A stretch of DNA of 33,785 nt from Desulfuromonas sp. (lineage in GTDB: Bacteria > Desulfobacterota > Desulfuromonadia > Desulfuromonadales > Geothermobacteraceae), in contig PKUA01000018.1 in the NCBI GenBank assembly GCA_002868905.1, positions 187,605-221,389 of the forward strand, written 5' to 3'. Of this stretch, positions 9,195-17,275 are shown in pieces (position 1 is the first letter of the stretch; each line of letters starts with the position of its first letter). Both the position numbers and the translations under genes were made by a program. The notes under the pieces are model-generated. The model was not told the origin of the DNA and did not search any database. It saw only the letters and a list, made by a program, of their open reading frames with translations.

Positions 9195-9908
9195 TTGGAA
9201 GACAAAGTAGGACTGTTGAAGGAGCTGCAGGAGCTTGATTTCGAATTGAGCCAGATTGCCGGGTCGAGTGGAAAACTTGAGGATGAACTCGATCAGTGCC
9301 GTGTCGAACGGGACCGGATTCAGGCCCTGGTCGATGACCTGGCCGATGAGATGTCCCAGATTGACGGTCAGCGCAAGGAGTTGAAGCAGTCGGTTCTGCA
9401 CGAAGAGACTATCATCGCGCGTTCCGAAGGGCGGCTGCCGGACATCAAGACCCAAAAGGAGTACGTCGCCGTGCTCAAGGAGATCGACACGGCCAAGGCG
9501 ACCATGCGGGAACTGACAACCAAGCTGGAAGAATTCGACGGGCAGTACAACGCACTGGCCGAGGATCGCGACGGCAAGGAAGAGGAACTGTCCGGTCTGC
9601 AGTCGGAATTCGACGAGAGAAGCGCCAGCATCAACAAGGATCTGGCCGACCTGGCGGCGACCAAGAAGAAGAAGGATGCCACCCGGGACAAGCTGCTCGA
9701 AAAATTGCCGCGTGCCATTGCCAACCGCTACCGGGCTTTGAGTCGTCGTCGCGGCGGCATGGCCGTGGTCGAAGCGCGCCAGGGGACCTGCACCGGCTGC
9801 AACATGAACCTGCCGCCGCAGCTGTTCAATATCCTGCTCCAGAGCAATGAGATTCAGAGTTGCCCGCATTGCAGCAGGCTGCTTTATGCCGACGAGGGAC
9901 AAATCTGA
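9195..9908 (+). CDS. Coiled-coil C4-type zinc-ribbon protein (DUF164 family)
   Basis: The 237-residue protein consists of a long charged coiled coil (about residues 1-180) and a C-terminal four-cysteine zinc ribbon, CTGC ... CPHC, with the conserved MNLPPQLFNILLQ between the pairs. This is the zf-RING_7/DUF164 architecture; its role is unknown, with nucleic-acid binding usually presumed. The start is TTG at 9195, supported by GGGAGG at 9182-9187. An in-frame upstream ATG at 9096 lies inside nif3. Adjacency of a Nif3 gene and a DUF164 gene recurs in distant bacteria (for example Rv2230c-Rv2229c in Mycobacterium tuberculosis), which suggests a functional link. The RNase P RNA begins 16 bp downstream. 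Confidence 0.9.
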   Translation: MEDKVGLLKELQELDFELSQIAGSSGKLEDELDQCRVERDRIQALVDDLADEMSQIDGQRKELKQSVLHEETIIARSEGRLPDIKTQKEYVAVLKEIDTAKATMRELTTKLEEFDGQYNALAEDRDGKEEELSGLQSEFDERSASINKDLADLAATKKKKDATRDKLLEKLPRAIANRYRALSRRRGGMAVVEARQGTCTGCNMNLPPQLFNILLQSNEIQSCPHCSRLLYADEGQI

Positions 9909-9924
9909 CGTCGCGAAAAGCCAG

Positions 9925-10391
9925 GTGGTTGAAGAAGGACGGGTGGTCGCCGGTCACCCCGGCTCGTTCCGGGTGTGACGGGAGGAAAGTCCGGGCTCCG
10001 CAGGGCGGGATGGTTCCTAACGGGAACCGGGGGTAACCCCAGGGAAAGTGCCACAGAGAGCAGACCGCTTCTCCTTCGCTAAAGCTTCGTCGAACAGGCG
10101 CTCCTTCGTGAGGGTTTGTCCGCCGGAGCGCCCTTTGTGGTGCGGAGGCGGAGTAAGGGTGAAAGGGTGAGGTAAGAGCTCACCAGGTCCGGCGGTGACG
10201 TCGGATGCTAGGTAAACCCCATCCGGAGCAAGGCCGAATAGGGAAGCGTTTGAGGACGGCCCGTCCGAAGCTTCCGGGTTGGCTGCTTGAGGTCGTCGGC
10301 AACGGCGACCCTAGATGAATGACCATCACCTCTGTTCGGGTAACCGGGCCGAGGGACAGAACCCGGCTTACGGCCTTCTTCAACCACTTTT
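9925..10391 (+). ncRNA. rnpB: RNase P RNA, bacterial type A
   Basis: This is the catalytic RNA of RNase P, which matures tRNA 5' ends. The two ends form a perfect 14-bp P1 helix (9925-9938 with 10374-10387). The conserved regions appear in order: GAGGAAAGTCCGGGCTCC (from 9982), the CCACAGAGA element near 10051, GGTAAGAGCTCACCAG near 10173, AAACCCCATCCGGAGCAAGG near 10214, and ACAGAACCCGGCTTA (10356-10370), which closes the P4 core. The P1 3' strand followed by TTTTCT probably serves as the terminator. Its position directly after the zinc-ribbon gene suggests either readthrough or a promoter inside that gene. Confidence 0.96.
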
Positions 10392-10416
10392 CTCTATGCC
10401 AGCATAATTATAGACG

Positions 10417-10965
10417 GTGAAAACAAGTTACCAGGAGACCTGGCAGCAGTTGTTGCCGCGGCTCAGCCGTGAGTGGCGCAGGTTGGGCGGGCCGGAAAAG
10501 ACCGAGCTGGGAACCCGGCTGCGCCGGATTGCCGAACTGCAGCGACAGATGCATCAATTGTTTCTGGCGGCGGGGGGTCTCCAGGCGTGTGCCGACTGTC
10601 GCGGGGGGTGCTGCGGCAGCGGGACCCACCACCTGACCCTGGCTAACCTCCTCGCCCTGCTCGATTCGGAGCAGGCTTTTCCTCATCCCGACTTCAACCA
10701 GAGCTGCCCCTGGCTTAGCGTAGATGGCTGTCGCCTGGAACCGGGTTGCCGTCCCTTCAATTGCGTCACCTTTGTCTGCCATCTCGTCGAGGAATTCTGG
10801 TCCCCCGAGCAGGTGGCGAGTTTCTACAGGCTTGAGAAGGCGCTTCGTGTCGAGTACCAGTGGTTGGCCCGACGCTGCGCGGGAGGCAGTCTGCAGGGAG
10901 TGCTTCTGGTCGCGCGCCGGCTCGGGCCGGTGTCACTTCTCTCCCCTTTGCGCTCCAAGCCGTGA
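10417..10965 (+). CDS. Cysteine-cluster protein, YkgJ/UPF0153-like
   Basis: The 182-residue protein has two cysteine clusters. The first, CADCRGGCCGSGTHH near residues 57-72, matches the CxxCxGxCC pattern of YkgJ-type proteins. The second, CPWLSVDGCRLEPGCRP followed by NCVTFVCH near 101-127, completes a likely metal or Fe-S site. The family has no established function, and a zinc or iron-sulfur site is inferred from the spacing. The start is GTG at 10417, 26 bp after rnpB, with only a weak AGACG upstream, so the exact start is uncertain. The N-terminal 50 residues are helical and basic. It ends 73 bp before the LOG-family gene. Confidence 0.75.
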   Translation: MKTSYQETWQQLLPRLSREWRRLGGPEKTELGTRLRRIAELQRQMHQLFLAAGGLQACADCRGGCCGSGTHHLTLANLLALLDSEQAFPHPDFNQSCPWLSVDGCRLEPGCRPFNCVTFVCHLVEEFWSPEQVASFYRLEKALRVEYQWLARRCAGGSLQGVLLVARRLGPVSLLSPLRSKP

Positions 10966-11038
10966 TATGATCGGCATTCTGAAGCGAATGATATTTCGAT
11001 AGCAGATGATCTCTTGATTTGTATGGAGGAGTCCCGCC

Positions 11039-12067
11039 ATGGAACTTCATTTCTCCCGCAGCAATGGCGATATTGACGACAAGATCGATGAGTTGATCAA
11101 GCGGGTCGAAACCCACCATCCCGACCTGGTGCGGGAAATGATCATCACCGCTTTGAAAGCGGGGCAGGAGACCTATTACCGTGCCGACATGAAATTGATG
11201 CGGACGACCCTGAAAGAGATGCGCTTTACCAGCAAGATCTTCGGGCCGTACCGGGAGCGGAAAAAAGTGACCATTTTCGGCTCGGCCCGGACCCTGCCCG
11301 AAGAACCGATCTACCAGAAATGCCTTACCTTCTCCCGGCTGCTTGCCGAATGCAACTACATGGTCATCACCGGCGGTGGCGGCGGCATCATGCAGGCCGG
11401 GAACGAGGGGGCCGGCGAGGAGAACAGCTTCGCCGTCAACATCCGACTGCCGTTAGAACAAGAGACCAACCCGGTGATGGACGGCAGCAAAAAGTCGATC
11501 ACCTACAAGTATTTTTTCAACCGAAAAGTCGCCTTCTTGAAAGAGGCCCAGGCCGTGGCTCTATTCCCCGGGGGCTTCGGGACGCTGGATGAGGCGATGG
11601 AGGTGATGACCCTGATTCAGACCGGGAAGAGCCCACCGATCCCCCTGGTCATGATTGATGATGACAACGGAGACTATTGGGAAAAGTGGTTCGGGTTCAT
11701 CCGGGACACCCTGCTGAAAAGGGGCCTGATTTCGGGGGAGGACTTCAGCCTCTTCTCCATCACTCGCGACCCGGTCGAGGCGGTGCGGTTCATCGACGAG
11801 TTTTATCGGGTCTATCATTCCCAGCGGTTCGTCGGGCGCATCCTGGTCATCCGCTTGCTCAAACCGCTCGATTCAGAACAGCTCGGCATTCTCAAAGACG
11901 AGTTCAGCGAGATTCTGGACAAGGACGGAAGTTTCCGGATTACCGGACCGTTGCCGATCGAACAGGACGAGCCCGACCTGCTTCATCTGCCGCGGTTGAT
12001 TTTTGAATTCAACAACCGCAGCTTCGGCCTGCTCAAGGCTTTCATCCGCCGCATCAATTCGTTTTGA
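11039..12067 (+). CDS. LOG family protein (TIGR00730-type Rossmann fold)
   Basis: Members of this family resemble LONELY GUY, the cytokinin phosphoribohydrolases that cleave ribose 5-phosphate from nucleoside monophosphates; many were misannotated as lysine decarboxylases. In the 342-residue product the Rossmann motifs VTIFGSAR (77-84) and MVITGGGGGIMQAGNEGAG (108-126) precede the diagnostic PGGFGTLDE (177-185), which holds the catalytic glutamate. An N-terminal helical stretch of about 70 residues and a C-terminal segment of about 90 residues extend beyond the core LOG domain, so this is the longer subtype. A strong GGAGGAG ribosome-binding site precedes the ATG. The substrate cannot be told from sequence. 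Confidence 0.88.
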   Translation: MELHFSRSNGDIDDKIDELIKRVETHHPDLVREMIITALKAGQETYYRADMKLMRTTLKEMRFTSKIFGPYRERKKVTIFGSARTLPEEPIYQKCLTFSRLLAECNYMVITGGGGGIMQAGNEGAGEENSFAVNIRLPLEQETNPVMDGSKKSITYKYFFNRKVAFLKEAQAVALFPGGFGTLDEAMEVMTLIQTGKSPPIPLVMIDDDNGDYWEKWFGFIRDTLLKRGLISGEDFSLFSITRDPVEAVRFIDEFYRVYHSQRFVGRILVIRLLKPLDSEQLGILKDEFSEILDKDGSFRITGPLPIEQDEPDLLHLPRLIFEFNNRSFGLLKAFIRRINSF

Positions 12068-12115
12068 TGTCTTGTCGGGTGACGATTCCGGGGTGGAATT
12101 TCACTGCGGGCTCCC

Positions 12116-12144
12116 TTGGGTTTTTTGATTTTACATGCTAATAT
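12116..12144 (+). promoter_or_regulatory. Sigma-70 promoter for the small zinc-ribbon gene
   Basis: TTGGGT (12116-12121) and TAATAT (12139-12144) are 17 bases apart. The start would be near 12151, giving an 88-nt GC-rich leader. The -35 element is weak. Confidence 0.45.
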
Positions 12145-12238
12145 TCCGGAGGCTCTGATCGGCTCCGCCGCTCTGGGATCGGCAGCGTCACGGAGCGGAA
12201 CACCAATTTTAATGTCATCTGGATCAAGAGGTTTTGTC

Positions 12239-12568
12239 ATGGAAAAGTGCCCGGTTTGTAAAGAAGAGAGCAAAGGAAAATACTGGTGCAAGAGTTGTCG
12301 CACCGTGTTTGTCTGTCCCGGGCAGGGGTGTGAATATGAAATCCGCAAGCGGGGTCTGGACGATTGCCCCAAGTGCGGCCTGCTGTTCGAAGACTACCTG
12401 ACCCAGCGCAAGATGTACCGCAAGTGCCCCAAGTGTAAGAAAAAGCAGGGGTTGTCCGATCCCCAGTGCCGCTATTGCCGCTACTGGTTCAACTGCCCGA
12501 CCTGCGGACACAAAGTCCCTTCCACCAGCATGTTGACCTGCCCGCGCTGCGCAACCAGCCTGCGTTGA
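12239..12568 (+). CDS. Small multi-zinc-ribbon protein, function unknown
   Basis: The 109-residue protein is almost entirely made of CxxC knuckles. Reading from the start they are CPVC, CKSC, a CPGQGC pair, CPKCG, CPKC, CRYC, CPTC and CPRC, enough for three or four zinc ribbons. There is no other recognisable domain, signal peptide or membrane segment. Such small double-zinc-ribbon proteins often serve as nucleic-acid or protein adaptors, but I do not recognise this one. The ATG at 12239 is supported by AAGAGG seven bases upstream. The gene has its own probable promoter at 12116-12144, so it may be expressed apart from the LOG gene. A 49-bp gap separates it from larA. Confidence 0.8.
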   Translation: MEKCPVCKEESKGKYWCKSCRTVFVCPGQGCEYEIRKRGLDDCPKCGLLFEDYLTQRKMYRKCPKCKKKQGLSDPQCRYCRYWFNCPTCGHKVPSTSMLTCPRCATSLR

Positions 12569-12617
12569 GATTCTCGGCCCCTCTCGGCCCTGAGACGGAT
12601 CCCGGAAGGGGGCGCTC

Positions 12618-13886
12618 GTGACCATGCATTCCCTGGCGTTCGGTAGCGACAACCTCGAACTCGATCTCCCCGGTGCTGACCTGTTACAGGTCACAGAGCC
12701 GGAATCGAACACTCCACCGCAAGAGCTGATCGACGCTGCCTTGCGGGAACCGGTTGGCTCTCCTCCGCTGGAGCAGCTGGTCCGGCCGGGGGAGAAGGTC
12801 GCCATCGTCACCTCCGACATCACCCGTTACACCGGCAGTGAGTTTTACCTGCCGCTGCTGGTCGATCGTCTCGTTGCTGCCGGCATCCACCCCGAGGATA
12901 TCCTCATCGTCATCGGTCTCGGCATCCATCGCAAGCAGAGCGCGGCGGAGCATCGAAAAATTGCGGGATCTCTTTTCGGCCGCATCCGGATCGAAGACCA
13001 TGAATGCGACGATCCGGCTAAACTGGTCGACCTCGGTACCACCGATGACGGTCTACCGGTGCAGGTCAACCGGAGTGTGGTCGAGGCCGACCGGGTGATC
13101 GTCACCGGGACGGTCGGGGTCCACTACTTTGCCGGGTTCGGCGGCGGACGCAAAGGGTTGGTGCCGGGGGTCGCCTCCCGCCAGACCTGTATGGCGACTC
13201 ATTTCAAGGTTTTCAATCCTCCCGAGGTTGGCGGCAAGCACCCGCTTGCTGCTCCGGCCGTGCTGGAGGGGAACCCGATTCACCGGGCGATCCTCGCCGC
13301 GGCGAACAAGGTGGAGCCCGATTTTCTGCTGAACACAGTTCTAACCCCCGACAAGCGGATCGCCGGGGTGTTCTGCGGTGACCTGGAGCAGGCGCACCTC
13401 GCCGCCTGCGACCTGGCGCGGCAGCTTTACGTGGTCGAGTGTAACGCTCCTGCCGATTTAGCGATCATCTCCTGCGGCGGCTATCCCAAGGACATCAATT
13501 TCATCCAGGCGCACAAGGCTCTCGATTACGGTGTGCGGTCCCTGCGCCCCGGCGGGACGGTGATTCTGCTGGCCGAATGTCGCGATGGGTTCGGCAACCC
13601 GACCTTTTTCGACTGGTTTCGCCACCAGGACCTGGACGCGTTCGAGGCGGCGCTCAGGGAGCGTTACGAGATCAACGGCCAGACCGCCCACGCAACGCTG
13701 GCGAAAGCCCGCAGGTTCCGGGTGCTCCTGGTCAGCAATTTCAGCCGCGAGCAGACGGCGGCGATGGGGATGGAGAAGGCCGCAACCCTTGACGCGGCGC
13801 TGGATATGGCTTATGACAGTCTGCCAACCGGGGCGCGCACTGTTGTGATCCCGGATGGAGGCACGGTTTTGCCGATTGTGCGATAA
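12618..13886 (+). CDS. larA: LarA-type nickel-pincer lactate racemase homologue (DUF2088)
   Basis: LarA interconverts D- and L-lactate with a nickel pincer nucleotide cofactor attached to a lysine. The 422-residue protein keeps the functional positions of Lactiplantibacillus plantarum LarA with a near-constant offset of 4-5 residues. They are R70 in SDITR, H104 in GIHR, H169 in GVHYFAGFGGG, K179 (the cofactor lysine) in GRKGLVPG and H195 in ATHFKVFNP. GGYPKDINFIQAHKAL near 288 is the C-terminal active-site motif. LarA-family racemases with other 2-hydroxyacid substrates exist, so the substrate is inferred from the following glcD/glcF-type genes. The start is GTG at 12618 or ATG at 12624; GGAAGGGGG precedes both. 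The cofactor genes larB, larC and larE are not in the window. Confidence 0.85.
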   Translation: MTMHSLAFGSDNLELDLPGADLLQVTEPESNTPPQELIDAALREPVGSPPLEQLVRPGEKVAIVTSDITRYTGSEFYLPLLVDRLVAAGIHPEDILIVIGLGIHRKQSAAEHRKIAGSLFGRIRIEDHECDDPAKLVDLGTTDDGLPVQVNRSVVEADRVIVTGTVGVHYFAGFGGGRKGLVPGVASRQTCMATHFKVFNPPEVGGKHPLAAPAVLEGNPIHRAILAAANKVEPDFLLNTVLTPDKRIAGVFCGDLEQAHLAACDLARQLYVVECNAPADLAIISCGGYPKDINFIQAHKALDYGVRSLRPGGTVILLAECRDGFGNPTFFDWFRHQDLDAFEAALRERYEINGQTAHATLAKARRFRVLLVSNFSREQTAAMGMEKAATLDAALDMAYDSLPTGARTVVIPDGGTVLPIVR

Positions 13887-13921
13887 TACGGGCATTGACC
13901 CTTTTCGACAGTAGAAATGCT

Positions 13922-15301
13922 ATGCTTGAATCCTCGATAATTGAAAAACTCCAGCAGATCGTCGGCAATAAGAATGTCTCGATCGAGAAGTCCGACCTGA
14001 TCTGCTATTCGTACGACGCCACCCAACAGAAGTTCCTCCCCGACGTAATTGTGCATCCGGAGACGACCGGGCATATCAGCGAGGTGATGAAGCTGGCCAA
14101 CGCCGAGCGAATTCCGGTTTTTCCACGTGGCGCCGGCAGCGGCTTCACCGGCGGCAGCCTCCCGACTCGCGGAGGGATCGTACTGACCACCGAGCGGATG
14201 GACCGGATCCTCGAGATCGATCAGGAGAACCTGGTCGCCACCGTCGAGCCGGGGGTGGTGACCGAACAGTTCCAGAAGGCGGTCGAAAAGGTCGGCCTGT
14301 TCTATCCCCCCGACCCGGCCTCACTCAAGTTCTCCACTCTCGGCGGCAACGTCGCCGAATGCGCTGGCGGACCGCGCTGTGTCAAGTACGGCGTGACCAA
14401 GGACTATATTCTCGGCCTTGAGGTGGTGACACCGACCGGCGACGTCATCACGACCGGCGGCCCGACCATGAAAGGGGTGGTCGGTTACGACCTGACCAAG
14501 CTGCTCTGCGGTTCGGAGGGGACCCTCGGCATCATCAGCAAAATCGTCATCAAGCTGCTGCCCATGCCGGAGGCGAAGAAGACCATGCTGGTGTTGTTCG
14601 ATTCCATCGACGGTGCCGCCCGGGCGGTCTCGGCCATTATCGGCAACAAGATCATCCCGGCCACCCTCGAGTTCATGGACGGCCGGACCATCGACTGCGT
14701 CCGCGAGGCGACCGACCTGCAGGTGCCGGAGGCGGCACGCGCCGTGCTGATTATCGAGGTCGACGGCGACCGGGAGTTTCTCGACAAACAGGCACAGCGG
14801 ATCGCCGAGATCATCCAGCCCCTCGGCGTGGTCGAGACCCGTATCGCCGAGACCCCCGCCGAGAGCGAGGCGCTCTGGCAGATCCGCCGTTCGGTCTCGG
14901 CCTCCCTGCGCAAGGTCAACCCGGACAAGTTCAACGAGGATATCTGCGTGCCGCGCAGCAAGGTGCCGGAGATGATCCGCAAGATCGACGCCATCGCCGA
15001 CCGGTATCAGGTGCCGATCGTCAACTTCGGTCACGCCGGCGACGGCAACATCCACGTCAACATCATGATCGACAAGCAGGTTCCGGGTGAGCTGGAGAAG
15101 GCGGAGTCCGCCATCGAGGCGGTGTTCAAGGGGGCGCTGGAGCTCGGCGGCACCATGAGCGGGGAGCACGGAGTCGGCATTGCCAAGGCGCCGTACATCC
15201 CTTTGGAGATCACCCCGCAGGTGGCGGCTTACATGAAGGGGATCAAGCAGGCCCTCGACCCGAATAATATTCTCAATCCGGGGAAGATTTTCCTCGACTG
15301 A
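13922..15301 (+). CDS. FAD-linked oxidase, GlcD/D-lactate dehydrogenase type
   Basis: This flavoprotein oxidises a 2-hydroxyacid, most likely D-lactate or glycolate, and passes electrons to the iron-sulfur subunit encoded next. The 459-residue protein has the PCMH FAD-binding domain (about residues 35-215). Its visible motifs are VFPRGAGSGFTGGS, FSTLGGNVAECAGGPRCVKYG and LLCGSEGTLGIISKI. The FAD-oxidase C domain has NFGHAGDGNIHVN and GEHGVGIAKAPYIPLE near the end, closing with DPNNILNPGKIF. I chose the ATG at 13922 because it places the family N-terminus correctly; the ribosome-binding site is weak. It follows larA by 35 bp and is separated from the glcF-type gene by a 105-bp repeat-like spacer. 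Confidence 0.93.
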   Translation: MLESSIIEKLQQIVGNKNVSIEKSDLICYSYDATQQKFLPDVIVHPETTGHISEVMKLANAERIPVFPRGAGSGFTGGSLPTRGGIVLTTERMDRILEIDQENLVATVEPGVVTEQFQKAVEKVGLFYPPDPASLKFSTLGGNVAECAGGPRCVKYGVTKDYILGLEVVTPTGDVITTGGPTMKGVVGYDLTKLLCGSEGTLGIISKIVIKLLPMPEAKKTMLVLFDSIDGAARAVSAIIGNKIIPATLEFMDGRTIDCVREATDLQVPEAARAVLIIEVDGDREFLDKQAQRIAEIIQPLGVVETRIAETPAESEALWQIRRSVSASLRKVNPDKFNEDICVPRSKVPEMIRKIDAIADRYQVPIVNFGHAGDGNIHVNIMIDKQVPGELEKAESAIEAVFKGALELGGTMSGEHGVGIAKAPYIPLEITPQVAAYMKGIKQALDPNNILNPGKIFLD

Positions 15302-15406
15302 AGATTCCCCTCACCCCTGCACTTCCACCACGGGGGAGCGGAGAAACCCTTCCCTCTCCACGTAGGAGGGGGTGGCCGACAGGCCGGGTAAGGGTGGAAG
15401 CGACAT
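15302..15406. repeat. Palindromic intergenic repeat-like spacer inside the lactate operon
   Basis: This spacer has nested inverted repeats. The outer arms are CTTCCACC (15322-15329) and GGTGGAAG (15393-15400). An inner hairpin, CCCTCTCC ... GGAGGGGG, surrounds ACGTA. The CCCTCACCC ... GGGTAAGGGTGG style resembles intergenic palindromes that are dispersed in many bacterial genomes. The right arm also supplies the GGAAG ribosome-binding site of the next gene. Whether it is multicopy here cannot be judged from one window. Confidence 0.5.
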
Positions 15407-16669
15407 ATGGCCAAGCTGAAACAACTCGAAGAATTCCGCGAAGAGATCGACCACTGCGTCAAGTGCGGCGCCTGCCGCGCCCACTGCCCGGTGTTCGGTG
15501 CCGAGAAGCAGGAGGGGCGGGTCGCCCGCGGCAAGATCGCCCTCTCCCAGGCGGTACTCGACGGCGAGATCAAGCTGGAGGAGAAGGTGCTGGAGGATTT
15601 GAGCCAGTGCCTGCTTTGCGGCAGCTGCTGCGCCCAGTGTCCCAACAAGGTGCCGACCGAGGAGATTGTCGCGGCCGCGCGTCGACGCATCGCCGAGGAA
15701 CGGGGGCTCTCCAGTTTCGGCAAGGGGGTGGCCGCGATCCTCGGCCGTCCGAAGCTGATGAACCTGCTCGCCAAGGCAGGCGGGACCTTCTCCTCGCTGC
15801 TGCTGCAGAAACTGCCGGAGAACAGCGGCCTGCGGCTGCGCTTCCCCGCCCCCTACCTCGACGCCGACCGGACCCTGCCTCCGATCACCGGCAAACCGTT
15901 TCGCGAACGGGTCCCGGAGACTATTCCGGGGAATTCCGCAGCGCCGACCATCGCCTTTTTCACCGGCTGCGGCATCAACTACATGTACCCGGCGGTCGGC
16001 GAGGCGCTGTTGCGGGTGATGCGCTTTCTCGGCGTCAACGTCATTATCCCGAAAGACCAGGCCTGCTGCGGGTTGCCGGCGGTCAGCGCCGGAGCTGCGG
16101 GGACGGTCGAGCAGCTGGCCGAGCAGAACCTTGCAGCCCTGACCCGGCGACCGGTCGATGCCATAGTCACCGCCTGCGCCTCCTGTAACGCCGGTCTCGG
16201 CAAAGTCTACGCCGAGATGGGGGAGGATATGGAACCTCTCTCATCCCAGGTCAAGGATGTGTTCGTTTTTCTGGTCGAGCAGGGGTTGCCGGAGAAGCTC
16301 GCCCAACTTCCCAGGGCCGAACAGCGCCGGCGGGTCACCTACCACGACCCGTGTCATCTCCGTACCCGTGGCATCACCAAAGAGCCGCGTCAGATTCTGG
16401 CGGCGTTGCCGCAGGTCGAGTTCGTCGAGATGCCGGAGGCCGGCACCTGCTGTGGCCTCGGCGGCACCTACTCGGTCTACCACTACGAAAACAGCAAGAA
16501 GATCGGAGCGAAAAAGGCGGCCAATATCGACGCCAGCGGCGCCGAGCTGGTCGCCACCGACTGCCCGGGATGCATTATGCAGCTGCAGGATAGTATCAAT
16601 CATGCCGGCGGCACGCAGAAGCCGGTGCATATTCTCGAACTTTTGCTCGAGGCTCTGCCTGAAGAATAA
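15407..16669 (+). CDS. Iron-sulfur subunit, GlcF-type (Fe-S)-binding oxidoreductase
   Basis: This is the electron-transfer partner of the preceding flavoprotein. The 420-residue protein starts with two ferredoxin-type [4Fe-4S] motifs: C17, C20, C23, C27 with a following proline, and C68, C71, C74, C78 with a following proline. Two CCG domains follow (DUF3400-type cysteine-rich). The first has GCGINYMYPAVG and QACCGLPA; the second has DPCHLRTRG and GTCCGLGGTYS. A further TDCPGCIMQL motif lies near the C-terminus. This is the architecture of GlcF and of D-lactate dehydrogenase iron-sulfur subunits. No membrane helix is visible, so the complex would be peripheral and pass electrons to quinone or an electron-transfer flavoprotein. 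The likely operon is larA-glcD type-glcF type. Confidence 0.92.
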   Translation: MAKLKQLEEFREEIDHCVKCGACRAHCPVFGAEKQEGRVARGKIALSQAVLDGEIKLEEKVLEDLSQCLLCGSCCAQCPNKVPTEEIVAAARRRIAEERGLSSFGKGVAAILGRPKLMNLLAKAGGTFSSLLLQKLPENSGLRLRFPAPYLDADRTLPPITGKPFRERVPETIPGNSAAPTIAFFTGCGINYMYPAVGEALLRVMRFLGVNVIIPKDQACCGLPAVSAGAAGTVEQLAEQNLAALTRRPVDAIVTACASCNAGLGKVYAEMGEDMEPLSSQVKDVFVFLVEQGLPEKLAQLPRAEQRRRVTYHDPCHLRTRGITKEPRQILAALPQVEFVEMPEAGTCCGLGGTYSVYHYENSKKIGAKKAANIDASGAELVATDCPGCIMQLQDSINHAGGTQKPVHILELLLEALPEE

Positions 16670-16679
16670 ATTTGATTTG

Positions 16680-17188
16680 ATATCAGGGGTTGCGTCCCCT
16701 GGCGACGCCCTACTTTGTTTACTTGCCCAAACAAAGTAGGCAAAAAAAGGGCACCCGAATGTTGGCACCGCTCATGCGGTCCCCTTCTCTCCGTACTCGG
16801 TTCGGGGTGCGGACAAAAACTCGCTGACGCTCAAACATTTGTCCGCTTCTCTCCCCTCCCCGAATACCCCGTTTTGGTGCCAACAAACGGGACCGGAAGG
16901 CAAAGTCACTTTTTTCTGTCTGAACCTTTTCCCGTAGTGTTGGGTGATTATAAGATTCCCGTTTGCCGACGCTGGAGTGGAGCAGCTTTGGGGCGAAGGC
17001 TCCGGACCACTGTTTGAGCGAAGCGAGTTTTGGTCCGGACGCACCAAAGATGTGGAACGGAGGGAATCTGTCATCCCCTGAAAAGGGATGGCGGACGTTG
17101 GCATCGGGTGCCTTTTCTCTGCTTACTCTCTTTGGGCAAGCAAAGAGAGTAAGGCGGCAACGGGGCCGCAACCCCGGGTTCAATGGTT
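16680..17188. repeat. About 0.5-kb nested inverted-repeat element, MITE-like, no gene
   Basis: The left and right ends are imperfect inverted copies. Left: GGGGTTGCG (16686-16694), then a hairpin CCTACTTTGTTT/AAACAAAGTAGG (16709-16740) around ACTTGCCC, then GGGCACCCGAATGTTGGCAC. Right, read on the minus strand: GGGGTTGCGG, a hairpin of CTTACTCTCTTTG around CTTGCC, then GGCACCCGATGCCAACGTCC (17090-17176). A second pair of hairpins lies inside: GCGGACAAA ... TTTGTCCGC (16810-16848) and TCCGGACCA ... TGGTCCGGA (17001-17039). Their loops are inverted copies of each other (AAACTCGC..CGCTCAAACA). Open frames inside are short and follow the repeat, so I call no gene. TTTGATTT occurs at 16671-16678 and 17189-17196, a possible but weak target-site duplication. 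Confidence 0.7.
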
Positions 17189-17222
17189 TTTGATTTATCC
17201 AAGAGGAAATTATCTAGAAAAC

Positions 17223-17259
17223 AAAAGGAGCGGCAAAAACCGCTCCTTTTAGATGCCAG
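17223..17259 (-). terminator. Rho-independent terminator of moaA
   Basis: A perfect 11-bp stem, AAAAGGAGCGG (17223-17233) and CCGCTCCTTTT (17240-17250), has a 6-nt loop. Read on the minus strand the stem ends in TTTTGTTTTC, a proper U-tract, 26 bp past the moaA stop. It can also fold on the plus strand. Confidence 0.88.
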
Positions 17260-17275
17260 GTCTGATAGCATTCCG

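Noticed and set aside
13895-13923. Possible promoter TTGACC-N17-TGCTAT before the glcD-type gene
   Set aside because: Its -10 overlaps the chosen start codon, so it could not drive that gene, and the spacing to larA suggests an operon.
16715-17193. Several short frames of 70-154 codons within the inverted-repeat element
   Set aside because: They follow the repeat sequence in both directions, have no ribosome-binding sites and resemble the spurious ORFs commonly annotated in such repeats.
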